From Bacteroides sp. OM05-12 (lineage in GTDB: Bacteria; Bacteroidota; Bacteroidia; Bacteroidales; Bacteroidaceae): a DNA stretch of 64,000 nucleotides. Shown here one piece after another: positions 20,936 through 28,694 of the stretch. The position numbers were made by a program, and so were the translations under genes. The notes under the pieces are model-generated. The model worked only from the letters and a program-made list of their open reading frames with translations. It did no database searches and was not told where the DNA came from. The stretch is from contig NZ_QSUN01000001.1 in assembly GCF_003438995.1 (NCBI RefSeq), positions 451,449-515,448 of the forward strand, written 5' to 3'. Position 1 is the stretch's first letter, and each line of letters opens with the position of its first letter.

Positions 20936-22111
20936 ATGGGACAACTAATAAACAAAGAAACTCGTATTGAGGTTGTGGATGCTTTACGTGGCTTTGCTGT
21001 AATGGCTATTATTTTGGTTCACAACTTGGAGCATTTCATTTTTCCGGTCTATCCGGCAAATTCTCCCAATTGGCTTAATGTATTAGATTTGGGAGTATTT
21101 AACGGAATCTTTACTCTTTTTGCCGGAAAAGCCTATGCGATCTTTGCACTTCTATTCGGATTTACATTCTATATTCAATGTAACAATCAAAGGAAACTAG
21201 GTAAGGATTTTGGCTATCGCTTTCTATGGCGATTGGTATTGTTAATTGGCTTTGCTACATTAAATGCAGCCTTTTTCCCTGCAGGAGATGTTTTATTGTT
21301 GTTTGTGATAGTCGGACTTGTGTTGTTCTTTACTCGAAATTGGAGTGATAAGGCTATTCTTATAACTGCCATTGTTTTTTTGTTACAACCTGTCGAATGG
21401 TATCACTATATTGCCAATTTGATAAATCCGGCGCATCAATTGCCCGACCTTAAAGTCGGTGAAATGTATGCGGAAGTGGCGGAATACACGAAAACCGGAA
21501 ACTTTTGGGATTTCATTTTGGGCAATATTACGTTGGGACAAAAAGCCAGTTTATTATGGGCTGTGAATGCCGGACGTTTTTTTCAAACTGCCGGATTGTT
21601 TCTTTTAGGCTTCTACATAGGTAGGCAACAACTTTTTGTTTCTACAGAAAAGAACCTTCGTTTTTGGGTAAAAACCTTGATAATATCCGCTATTGCGTTT
21701 GCCCCTCTATATACATTGAAAGAGCTTATTATGACAAATGACATGATTATACAGCAAACTGTTGGAACAGCATTTGATATGTGGCAAAAATTAGCATTTA
21801 CATTCGTCTTGGTTTCGTCTTTTATTTTACTTTACCAAAGCCGGAAATTCAGCCAAGCTGTCAATAATCTACGTTTTTATGGAAAGATGAGCCTTACCAA
21901 CTATATAACCCAGTCCGTCATAGGAGCAATCATTTATTTTCCACTTGGTCTGTACCTTGCTCCTTATTGTGGATATACGGTCAGTTTGTTAATCGGATTT
22001 CTTACATTCCTTTTACAAGTGAAATTCAGTAAGTGGTGGTTAGGTAGATATAAACAAGGACCGTTAGAATATATTTGGCATAGGTGGACTTGGATAGGGG
22101 CAGGCAAATAA
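20936..22111 (+). CDS. DUF418 domain-containing membrane protein
   Basis: 391 aa, polytopic with about nine to ten hydrophobic segments. The N-terminus RIEVVDALRGFAVMAIILVHNLEH is the typical opening of DUF418/heparan-N-acetyltransferase-like proteins, and the C-terminal DUF418 domain covers about 230-385 (GKMSLTNYITQSVIGAIIY). Members are inner-membrane proteins presumed to move acyl groups, but no reaction is established. It is monocistronic with a long leader, and the next gene is convergent. The full family length is present. Confidence 0.85.
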   Translation: MGQLINKETRIEVVDALRGFAVMAIILVHNLEHFIFPVYPANSPNWLNVLDLGVFNGIFTLFAGKAYAIFALLFGFTFYIQCNNQRKLGKDFGYRFLWRLVLLIGFATLNAAFFPAGDVLLLFVIVGLVLFFTRNWSDKAILITAIVFLLQPVEWYHYIANLINPAHQLPDLKVGEMYAEVAEYTKTGNFWDFILGNITLGQKASLLWAVNAGRFFQTAGLFLLGFYIGRQQLFVSTEKNLRFWVKTLIISAIAFAPLYTLKELIMTNDMIIQQTVGTAFDMWQKLAFTFVLVSSFILLYQSRKFSQAVNNLRFYGKMSLTNYITQSVIGAIIYFPLGLYLAPYCGYTVSLLIGFLTFLLQVKFSKWWLGRYKQGPLEYIWHRWTWIGAGK

Positions 22112-22166
22112 AACATAGGGAAAGTAATAAATACCTTGTCTGCAATTTGCTTTTAACCTATTGCAA

Positions 22167-22571
22167 TTATTTCGTTTCTCCTTCCTGAAGTATCATCCCG
22201 TTTTCTTTACGAAGGAGAATATTGCCTCCTTTCTCACTCAGATTGAAAGTCGATACTTGTTCCGTAAAATTATCGACAACCAATAAAGCACTTTCATCGG
22301 CAAAACGCTTGACGGTCAATCTTGCGGAGTCGGAAGCTATTTTGTTATTCATCAACAGACTGTCGTTTATATAGATGGAGATAGAGTCTCCGATAAAACC
22401 TTTGACCAATTCTATATTGTAGATTTCGGTAAAGTGTCTTTCATTTTCTTTTTCCGATTTCAGGCGCAAACTCATGTAAACGAAGATGACAACTACAAAA
22501 ATGACAGCGAAAGCGAGTATTCCGTTACCTATCATGAACTGCTTGTTGGTATTCAAATGGTTTTTCGGCAT
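22167..22571 (-). CDS. Small single-span membrane protein of unknown function
   Basis: 134 aa. One membrane segment (about residues 13-33, IGNGILAFAVIFVVVIFVYM) precedes a ~100-aa soluble domain rich in beta-type sequence (SISIYINDSLLMNNK, ALLVVDNFTEQVSTF), likely outside the cytoplasm. I do not recognise a named family; similar short ORFs sit upstream of rimP in Bacteroides-type genomes. It is transcribed divergently from rimP, whose promoter lies in the 153-nt gap between the two genes. Confidence 0.65.
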   Translation of the reverse strand: MPKNHLNTNKQFMIGNGILAFAVIFVVVIFVYMSLRLKSEKENERHFTEIYNIELVKGFIGDSISIYINDSLLMNNKIASDSARLTVKRFADESALLVVDNFTEQVSTFNLSEKGGNILLRKENGMILQEGETK

Positions 22572-22630
22572 AATATTTTCGTTAGAAAGTTGATTTATAG
22601 CTGCAAATCTAATAAAAAAGTTATTAATAT

Positions 22631-22661
22631 TTTGTTAGCGAAAGTATTATTTGTATATTTG
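22631..22661 (+). promoter_or_regulatory. Promoter of the rimP-nusA-infB operon
   Basis: TTTG (22631-22634), a 19-nt spacer and TATATTTG (22654-22661) match the Bacteroidetes sigma consensus in both boxes and spacing. The start of transcription is expected near 22668, about 57 nt before rimP. Confidence 0.8.
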
Positions 22662-22724
22662 CGCTCGAAATGGATGAGAGGTGAGGGGCGATTAAGCCCT
22701 TTTTTTGTTCTTAATAGTGAATAA

Positions 22725-23192
22725 ATGATAGAAAAAGGAACAGTTACTAACATTGTTGAAGAGTGGCTTCAAGGAAAAGATTACTTTTTGGTAGATGTAA
22801 ACGTCAGTCCTGACGATAAGATTACAGTTGAGATAGATCATGCCGAAGGTGTCTGGATTGAAGATTGTGTGGAGTTAAGCCGTTTTATCGAATCAAAGCT
22901 CGACCGTGAGCAAGAAGATTTTGAATTAGAAGTCGGTTCGGCCGGTATCGGACAACCTTTTAAAGTATTGCAACAGTATCGTATCCATATTGGTTGTGAG
23001 GTGGAAGTGCTTACAAAGAAGGGAGAGAAATTTACCGGAATTCTTAAAGACGCCGACGAAAATCAATTCGTGGTGGCATTGCAGAAAAAGGTTCGCCTGG
23101 AAGGAGCGAAACGCCCTAAAACGATAGAAGAGGATGTACCTTTTGCGTACGATGATATAAAATACACTAAATACTTAATTAGTTTTAAATAA
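22725..23192 (+). CDS. rimP: Ribosome maturation factor RimP
   Basis: 155 aa, normal length. An N-terminal alpha/beta domain contains LVDVNVSPDDKITVEIDHAEGVWIEDCVELSR and ELEVGSAGIGQPF, and a C-terminal SH3-like barrel contains GCEVEVLTKKGEKFTGILKDAD. RimP assists maturation of the 30S subunit. It is the first gene of the conserved rimP-nusA-infB operon, directly behind a consensus promoter and 2 nt ahead of nusA. Confidence 0.95.
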   Translation: MIEKGTVTNIVEEWLQGKDYFLVDVNVSPDDKITVEIDHAEGVWIEDCVELSRFIESKLDREQEDFELEVGSAGIGQPFKVLQQYRIHIGCEVEVLTKKGEKFTGILKDADENQFVVALQKKVRLEGAKRPKTIEEDVPFAYDDIKYTKYLISFK

Positions 23193-23194
23193 TT

Positions 23195-24451
23195 ATGGCC
23201 AAGAAAGAAGAGACAATCAGTTTGGTTGATACGTTTTCGGAATTTAAGGAATTAAAAAATATCGACAGGACCACCATGGTCAGTGTGTTGGAAGAGTCAT
23301 TCCGTAGCGTGATTGCCAAAATGTTTGGCACGGATGAAAATTATGACGTGATTGTGAACCCGGATAAAGGAGACTTTGAAATATGGCGTAACCGTACGGT
23401 AGTGGCAGATGACGAACTGACTAACCCGAATATGCAGATAGCATTGAGCGAAGCGCAAAAAATCGATGCTTCTTATGAAGAAGGTGAAGAGGTGACTGAT
23501 GAAGTTATTTTCTCTAAATTCGGACGTCGTGCTATTTTGAACCTTCGCCAGACGTTGGCTTCGAAGATTTTGGAATTGGAAAAGGATAGCCTCTATAATA
23601 AATATATAGATAAAGTCGGAACAATTATAAATGCTGAAGTATATCAGATTTGGAAAAAGGAAATATTGTTGCTGGATGATGAAGGTAATGAGTTGCTTCT
23701 TCCGAAGACCGAACAGATTCCCAGTGACTTTTATCGCAAGGGAGAAACTGCACGGGCAGTAGTTGCACGTGTGGATAATCTGAATAATAATCCGAAAATT
23801 ATCTTGTCACGTATATCTCCGGTTTTCTTGCAACGATTGTTTGAAATGGAAGTACCGGAAATTAATGACGGTTTGATTACGATTAAAAAGATTGCCCGTA
23901 TTCCGGGTGAACGTGCGAAGATAGCAGTGGAGTCTTATGATGAGAGAATTGATCCGGTAGGTGCATGTGTTGGTGTGAAAGGTTCTCGTATCCACGGTAT
24001 TGTCCGCGAACTTCGTAATGAAAACATTGATGTGATAAATTACACATCTAATACACAGCTGTTTATTCAGCGTGCGTTGAGTCCGGCGAAAGTTTCGTCT
24101 ATCCGTTTGAATGAAGAAGAACGTAAGGCGGAAGTGTTCTTGAAACCGGAAGAAGTGTCTTTGGCTATCGGTAAGAGCGGTATGAATATCAAACTGGCAA
24201 GTATGCTTACCGAATATACTATTGATGTATTCCGCGAATTGGAAGCTGGTACGGAGGATGAAGATATCTATTTGGATGAATTCAAAGATGAAATCGACGA
24301 ATGGGTAATCAATGCGATTAAAGCTATTGGCATTGATACGGCTAAGGCTGTGCTGAACGCTCCGCGTGAGATGTTGATTGAAAAAGCGGATTTGGAAGAA
24401 AACACGGTAGATGAAGTGTTGCGTATTTTGAAAGCAGAATTTGAAGAATAG
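23195..24451 (+). CDS. nusA: Transcription termination/antitermination factor NusA
   Basis: 418 aa. The order is the N-terminal RNA-polymerase-binding domain (about 1-130, SLVDTFSEFKELKNIDRTTM), S1 domain (about 135-200, GTIINAEVYQIWKKEILL), then KH1 and KH2 (about 230-345; IDPVGACVGVKGSRIHGI and SLAIGKSGMNIKLAS). The tail to 418 is acidic with a short helical repeat remnant, as usual in Bacteroidetes. It controls pausing, termination and antitermination by binding RNA polymerase and nascent RNA. Second gene of the rimP operon. Confidence 0.96.
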   Translation: MAKKEETISLVDTFSEFKELKNIDRTTMVSVLEESFRSVIAKMFGTDENYDVIVNPDKGDFEIWRNRTVVADDELTNPNMQIALSEAQKIDASYEEGEEVTDEVIFSKFGRRAILNLRQTLASKILELEKDSLYNKYIDKVGTIINAEVYQIWKKEILLLDDEGNELLLPKTEQIPSDFYRKGETARAVVARVDNLNNNPKIILSRISPVFLQRLFEMEVPEINDGLITIKKIARIPGERAKIAVESYDERIDPVGACVGVKGSRIHGIVRELRNENIDVINYTSNTQLFIQRALSPAKVSSIRLNEEERKAEVFLKPEEVSLAIGKSGMNIKLASMLTEYTIDVFRELEAGTEDEDIYLDEFKDEIDEWVINAIKAIGIDTAKAVLNAPREMLIEKADLEENTVDEVLRILKAEFEE

Positions 24452-24510
24452 AGGAAACGGACGTAGTTCTTTATCATTTTTATTCTTCATTATTCATTTA
24501 AAAAGAAAGT

Positions 24511-27500
24511 ATGACGATTAGGCTAAACAAAGTTACAAGAGATTTGAATGTAGGAATAGCGACGGTAGTTGAGTTCCTGCAAAAGAAGGGTCATGCCATT
24601 GAGGCTAACCCGAATACGAAAATAACCGAAGAACAATATGCTTTACTCGTGAAAGAGTTTAGCAAGGATAAGAATTTGCGTATTGAATCGGATAAGTTCA
24701 TTCAGGAACGTCAAAATAAAGATAGGAATAAAGCGACTATCGCTATTGAAGGGTATGATGAAAAGAAAAAGGCGGATAAGGGAAAAACAGAAGATCTGAT
24801 AAAGACCGTTGTCCCGGAAGACGCACGTCCGAAGTTCAAGCCTGTGGGGAAAATAGATTTGAACAATCTGAATAAAAAACCGGAAAAACCGGTTGCTCCG
24901 AAGGCAGAAGAGAAAAAAGTAGAGGAAAAAGTGGTAGAAAGACCTGTAGAGCTGAAACCCGAACCTGCTCCGTTAAAAGAAGAAAAACAAGTAGTAGAAG
25001 AGCCTGTTATCATTCCGGTAGTGGAAAAACCTGAACCGGTGGTGGTGAAGGAAGAGGTTATTGCTCCAAAAGTGGAAACTCCCGAAAAAGTGGAAGCGCC
25101 TAAGGTCGAGTTACCGGAAGTTGAGATTCCGAAAGTTGTTGAAACTCCTGTCGAAATCCCTGTGGAAGAGAAGAAAGAAGAAGTTGCACCTGCATCGGTT
25201 GTGGAAATAAAAGAAGAGATAGAAAAGAATATAGATAAAGAAGAAAAACCGGAAACTGTGGAAGAAGTAAAGCAAGCCGATGCAAATGAATCTGATGAAG
25301 TATTTAAAATCCGTCCAACCGAGTTTGTTTCGAAAATAAATGTAATCGGACAAATAGATTTGGATGCATTGAATCAGTCGACTCGTCCTAAGAAAAAAAG
25401 CAAAGAAGAAAAGCGTAAGGAAAGAGAGGAAAAAGATAAGCAGCGTCAGGAACAAAAGAAACAGATGAAAGACGCCATTATCAAGGAAATACGTAAAGTT
25501 GACGAGAAAACGTCGAAAGCGGTCGGTCCGGATGATGAAGCTAAAAAGAAAAAGAAACGTAGTCGTATCAATAAGGAAAAAGTTGATATAAATAATATAA
25601 CGACTTCTAATATTTCCCGCCCTACTCCGAACAGTGAGAAGAAAAACAATAATCAAGGCGGAGGGAATAAACAGCATAACAATCAAGGCAATAACCGCTT
25701 TAAGAAACCATTACCGAAAGTTGAGGTAAGTGATGAAGATGTAGCTAAGCAGGTAAAAGAAACTTTGGCTCGTCTGACGACTAAAGGAAAGAATAAAGCA
25801 TCCAAATATCGTAAAGAGAAACGTGAAACAGCTTTCAACCGTCAACAGGAGTTGGAAGATCAGGAAATGGCGGAAAGCAAAGTGTTGAAGCTGACGGAGT
25901 TTGTTACGGCAAACGAGTTGGCCAGCATGATGAACATCTCTGTCAATCAGGTTATCGGTACTTGTATGAGTGTCGGTATCATGGTATCTATCAATCAGCG
26001 TTTGGATGCGGAAACAATCAACTTGGTTGCTGATGAATTTGGCTTCAAGACTGAGTATGTAAGTGCGGACGTAGCTGAAGCGATAACGGAGGATGAAGAT
26101 GCTCCGGAAGATTTGCAGCCGCGTGCACCGATTGTAACCGTAATGGGACACGTTGACCACGGTAAGACATCGTTGCTTGACTATATCCGTAAAGCAAATG
26201 TAATTGCCGGTGAAGCCGGAGGTATTACTCAGCATATCGGAGCTTATAATGTGAAGATGGAAAACGGACGTCATATTACTTTCCTTGATACTCCGGGTCA
26301 CGAGGCATTTACCGCTATGCGTGCTCGTGGTGCGAAAGTAACGGATATTGCGATTATTATAGTTGCTGCCGATGATAATGTGATGCCACAGACAAAAGAG
26401 GCGATCAACCATGCGATGGCTGCGGGTGTCCCTATCGTATTTGCTATAAATAAGGTAGATAAACCGACAGCTAATCCTGACAAGATTAAAGAAGAATTGG
26501 CAGGTATGAATTTCCTTGTTGAGGAATGGGGAGGTAAATACCAGTCACAAGATATTTCAGCAAAAAAAGGTATTGGTGTAGCTGAGTTGATGGAGAAAGT
26601 TTTGCTTGAAGCGGACTTGCTTGAACTGAAAGCTAATCCGGAACGCCGTGCTACGGGTTCTATCATCGAGTCTACTTTGGATAAGGGACGTGGATATGTG
26701 GCTACGGTATTGGTATCGAACGGTACTTTGAAGATGGGAGATATTGTACTTGCCGGAACAAACTACGGTAAGATCAAGGCTATGTTCAATGAACGTAACC
26801 AGCGTATTAAAGAAGCTGGACCATCCGAACCGGTATTGATTCTAGGTTTGAACGGTGCACCTACCGCCGGTGATACATTCCATGTTATAGAAACAGAACA
26901 GGAAGCACGTGAGATTGCCAACAAACGTGAGCAGTTGCAACGCGAACAAGGTTTGCGTACTCAGAAATTACTTACATTGGATGAAGTGGGTCGCCGTATT
27001 GCATTGGGTAACTTCCAGGAATTGAATGTAATTGTGAAAGGTGACGTAGACGGTTCTATCGAGGCATTGAGTGACTCATTGATTAAGTTGTCTACAGAAC
27101 AGATCCAGGTAAATGTCATTCACAAGGCTGTCGGTCAGATATCCGAATCGGATGTAACACTGGCTGCTGCTTCCGATGCGATTATTATTGGCTTCCAGGT
27201 TCGTCCGTCTGCATCGGCACGTAGATTTGCAGAGCAGGAAGGTGTGGATATACGCTTGTATTCTATCATCTATGACGCAATTGAAGAGGTGAAGGCCGCA
27301 ATGGAAGGTATGCTTGCTCCTGAAATGAAGGAAGAAGTCACTGCTACCATCGAGGTTCGTGAAGTATTCCACATTACTAAGGTGGGTACGGTTGCCGGAG
27401 CTATGGTGAAAGAAGGTAAGGTGAAACGTTCCGATAAGGCTCGTTTGATTCGTGACGGTATCGTTATCTTTACAGGTGAAATCAATGCTTTGAAGCGTTT

Positions 27501-27627
27501 CAAAGATGATGTGAAAGAGGTAGCTACCAACTTTGAATGTGGTATCAGTTTGCAGAACTACAATGATATTAAGGAAGGTGATATCATCGAATCTTATCAG
27601 GAAGTGGAAGTAAAACAAACGCTATAA
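24511..27627 (+). CDS. infB: Translation initiation factor IF-2
   Basis: 1038 aa. The N-terminal IF2_N winged domain ([21 protein letters not shown]) is followed by a very long, charged K/E/P/V-rich linker (about 90-450), typical of Bacteroidetes IF-2. The second IF2_N unit lies at about 465-520. The GTPase domain starts at about 540 with G1 GHVDHGKT (546-553), then DTPGHE and NKVD, followed by domains II, III and IV that bind fMet-tRNA. It positions initiator tRNA on the 30S subunit and promotes 50S joining. It ends the operon, followed by a strong terminator. Confidence 0.97.
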   Translation: MTIRLNKVTRDLNVGIATVVEFLQKKGHAIEANPNTKITEEQYALLVKEFSKDKNLRIESDKFIQERQNKDRNKATIAIEGYDEKKKADKGKTEDLIKTVVPEDARPKFKPVGKIDLNNLNKKPEKPVAPKAEEKKVEEKVVERPVELKPEPAPLKEEKQVVEEPVIIPVVEKPEPVVVKEEVIAPKVETPEKVEAPKVELPEVEIPKVVETPVEIPVEEKKEEVAPASVVEIKEEIEKNIDKEEKPETVEEVKQADANESDEVFKIRPTEFVSKINVIGQIDLDALNQSTRPKKKSKEEKRKEREEKDKQRQEQKKQMKDAIIKEIRKVDEKTSKAVGPDDEAKKKKKRSRINKEKVDINNITTSNISRPTPNSEKKNNNQGGGNKQHNNQGNNRFKKPLPKVEVSDEDVAKQVKETLARLTTKGKNKASKYRKEKRETAFNRQQELEDQEMAESKVLKLTEFVTANELASMMNISVNQVIGTCMSVGIMVSINQRLDAETINLVADEFGFKTEYVSADVAEAITEDEDAPEDLQPRAPIVTVMGHVDHGKTSLLDYIRKANVIAGEAGGITQHIGAYNVKMENGRHITFLDTPGHEAFTAMRARGAKVTDIAIIIVAADDNVMPQTKEAINHAMAAGVPIVFAINKVDKPTANPDKIKEELAGMNFLVEEWGGKYQSQDISAKKGIGVAELMEKVLLEADLLELKANPERRATGSIIESTLDKGRGYVATVLVSNGTLKMGDIVLAGTNYGKIKAMFNERNQRIKEAGPSEPVLILGLNGAPTAGDTFHVIETEQEAREIANKREQLQREQGLRTQKLLTLDEVGRRIALGNFQELNVIVKGDVDGSIEALSDSLIKLSTEQIQVNVIHKAVGQISESDVTLAAASDAIIIGFQVRPSASARRFAEQEGVDIRLYSIIYDAIEEVKAAMEGMLAPEMKEEVTATIEVREVFHITKVGTVAGAMVKEGKVKRSDKARLIRDGIVIFTGEINALKRFKDDVKEVATNFECGISLQNYNDIKEGDIIESYQEVEVKQTL

Positions 27628-27654
27628 CGATTCTTTAAAATAGAGTTAATCAGC

Positions 27655-27694
27655 AAGAAGGTGTATAAGGTTTTTATACACCTTCTTTTATTTT
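27655..27694 (+). terminator. Rho-independent terminator of the rimP-nusA-infB operon
   Basis: AAGAAGGTGTATAA (27655-27668) and TTATACACCTTCTT (27674-27687) form a perfect 14-bp stem with a 5-nt loop, followed by a T/A-rich tail, 27 nt after the infB stop codon. Confidence 0.9.
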
Positions 27695-27921
27695 ATATAC
27701 CTTTAATATCGGGAATATCCCCAAAGCAGTAGTCAGTATTTTGCAGCATAAACCTATTTAAATTGCTGTTTTACATGTTATTGTGAAGTGCGATAACTAC
27801 TTGTTTTACTCCATTTGCCGTATCCCCCCTGAATAGAGATTGTCCATCGAATTGTCCATCGGTCATCCTTGCATTACAGTGAATACTGCCATACCTTTGT
27901 CATGAAAATGTTACGCAATCG

Positions 27922-27952
27922 TTTGATAAGCCGGTGCATTTTCCTATCTTTG
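27922..27952 (+). promoter_or_regulatory. Consensus promoter of the putative ncRNA
   Basis: TTTG (27922-27925), a 19-nt spacer and TATCTTTG (27945-27952) match the Bacteroidetes promoter exactly. The nearest ORF start is 332 nt downstream and behind a terminator, so the product is probably RNA. The preceding 27695-27921 stretch shows no gene. Confidence 0.75.
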
Positions 27953-27957
27953 CGATT

Positions 27958-28263
27958 GCCTCCGCTGCGGTGGAGGCGATGACGTATGGAAACGGAAAGC
28001 GTTTAGGAATATCATCTCGCATCAGCCGAACTTCGCAACTTTGAATGATGTCGCAGAGATGATAGCAACAAACGCCCATGTCCTTTGTTTATAGTGAGTC
28101 CCCCTCTTCCGGTTTTTACGGAACTGCGGACGACCTCTGTATATGAATGTGGCGTGAGCACTGTTGCTTATCTGCGATATGGGTAATGCGAAGACCCGGC
28201 TGATGGATAAGCTGACAGTGGCTCACGCCTTGTTTGTGTACGTGCGGTCGGAAACAAGTTTTT
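27958..28263 (+). ncRNA. Candidate structured ncRNA, about 306 nt, own promoter and terminator
   Basis: There is no plausible ORF, but there is dense pairing potential: GCCTCCGC/GTGGAGGC (27958-27977), AAACG/CGTTT (27990-28004), ATCATCTC/GAGATGAT (28011-28018 with 28056-28063) enclosing CATCA/TGATG, AACAAA/TTTGTT (28067-28089), TTCCG/CGGAA inside GTCC/GGAC (28098-28131), and a long arm GGCGTGAGC/GCTCACGCC (28151-28159 with 28221-28229) continued by ACTGT/ACAGT and GCTTATC/GATAAGC. It ends in a stem plus T5. I see none of the RNase P, tmRNA or SRP RNA signatures. A 6S-like or Bacteroidales-specific RNA is possible; identity is open. Confidence 0.55.
28229..28263 (+). terminator. Terminator of the putative ncRNA
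   Basis: CTTGTTT (28229-28235) pairs with AAACAAG (28252-28258), followed directly by TTTTT (28259-28263). It lies 20 nt before the next small ORF. Confidence 0.65.
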
Positions 28264-28283
28264 AGTATTCACCTTTTAATACC

Positions 28284-28496
28284 ATGAAACGTATGGCAAA
28301 GAAAGTAAAACCGGGGAAACTACGTGGAAACACTACTCCCAATCTACTCACAGAGAATCCGAATGATTACACCCGCCAATTGGAGGTCGGCAAGCGTTAC
28401 ATCGTGAAGATCTCCACGCAAGCTACGGGCACGTCCGGCAAACCCTTGAAAGAGCCTCGCATTATTCTGAGCGACGTCCGTCCGACCTGTGTATAG
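28284..28496 (+). CDS. 70-aa ORF, possible remnant of a DUF4469/HU-like C-terminal domain
   Basis: The N-terminus is basic (KRMAKKVKPGKLRG). The C-terminal half (LEVGKRYIVKISTQATGTSGKPLKEPRII) resembles the last strands of the DUF4469 domain found at the end of Bacteroidetes HU-like DNA-binding proteins. If so, the HU part is missing and this is a fragment. The last three codons and the stop lie inside a 24-nt tandem repeat array, so the natural 3' end may have been replaced. It begins 20 nt after the ncRNA terminator and has no clear ribosome-binding site. It could equally be a non-coding frame. Confidence 0.35.
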   Translation: MKRMAKKVKPGKLRGNTTPNLLTENPNDYTRQLEVGKRYIVKISTQATGTSGKPLKEPRIILSDVRPTCV

Positions 28497-28573
28497 GTAC
28501 ACCTGTGTATCGGTACCCCACTACACCCGTGTATCGGTATACCATTACACTAGTGTATCGGTACCCCATTACA
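28486..28573. repeat. 24-nt tandem repeat array (about 3.7 units)
   Basis: A partial unit at 28486-28501 is followed by full units at 28502-28525, 28526-28549 and 28550-28573, sharing GTGTATCGGTA and a CATTACA or CACTACA end. The array begins inside the 3' end of the preceding ORF. The remaining spacer to 28694 has no other feature beyond A/T-rich sequence. Confidence 0.75.
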
Positions 28574-28694
28574 GTATAGGGTGGCACAACCCTTCTCTTC
28601 GATAAGGAGAGGGGAATAAGAGAGAAGAACCCCTCACAATTTCTAGGAAACAATGAGTATAAATAACATTTTGTATTAACTTAAAATAATTATT

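Noticed and set aside
24711..25686. Long minus-strand frames opposite infB
   Set aside because: Caused by the low-complexity K/E/P-rich linker of IF-2; the IF-2 frame is unambiguous.
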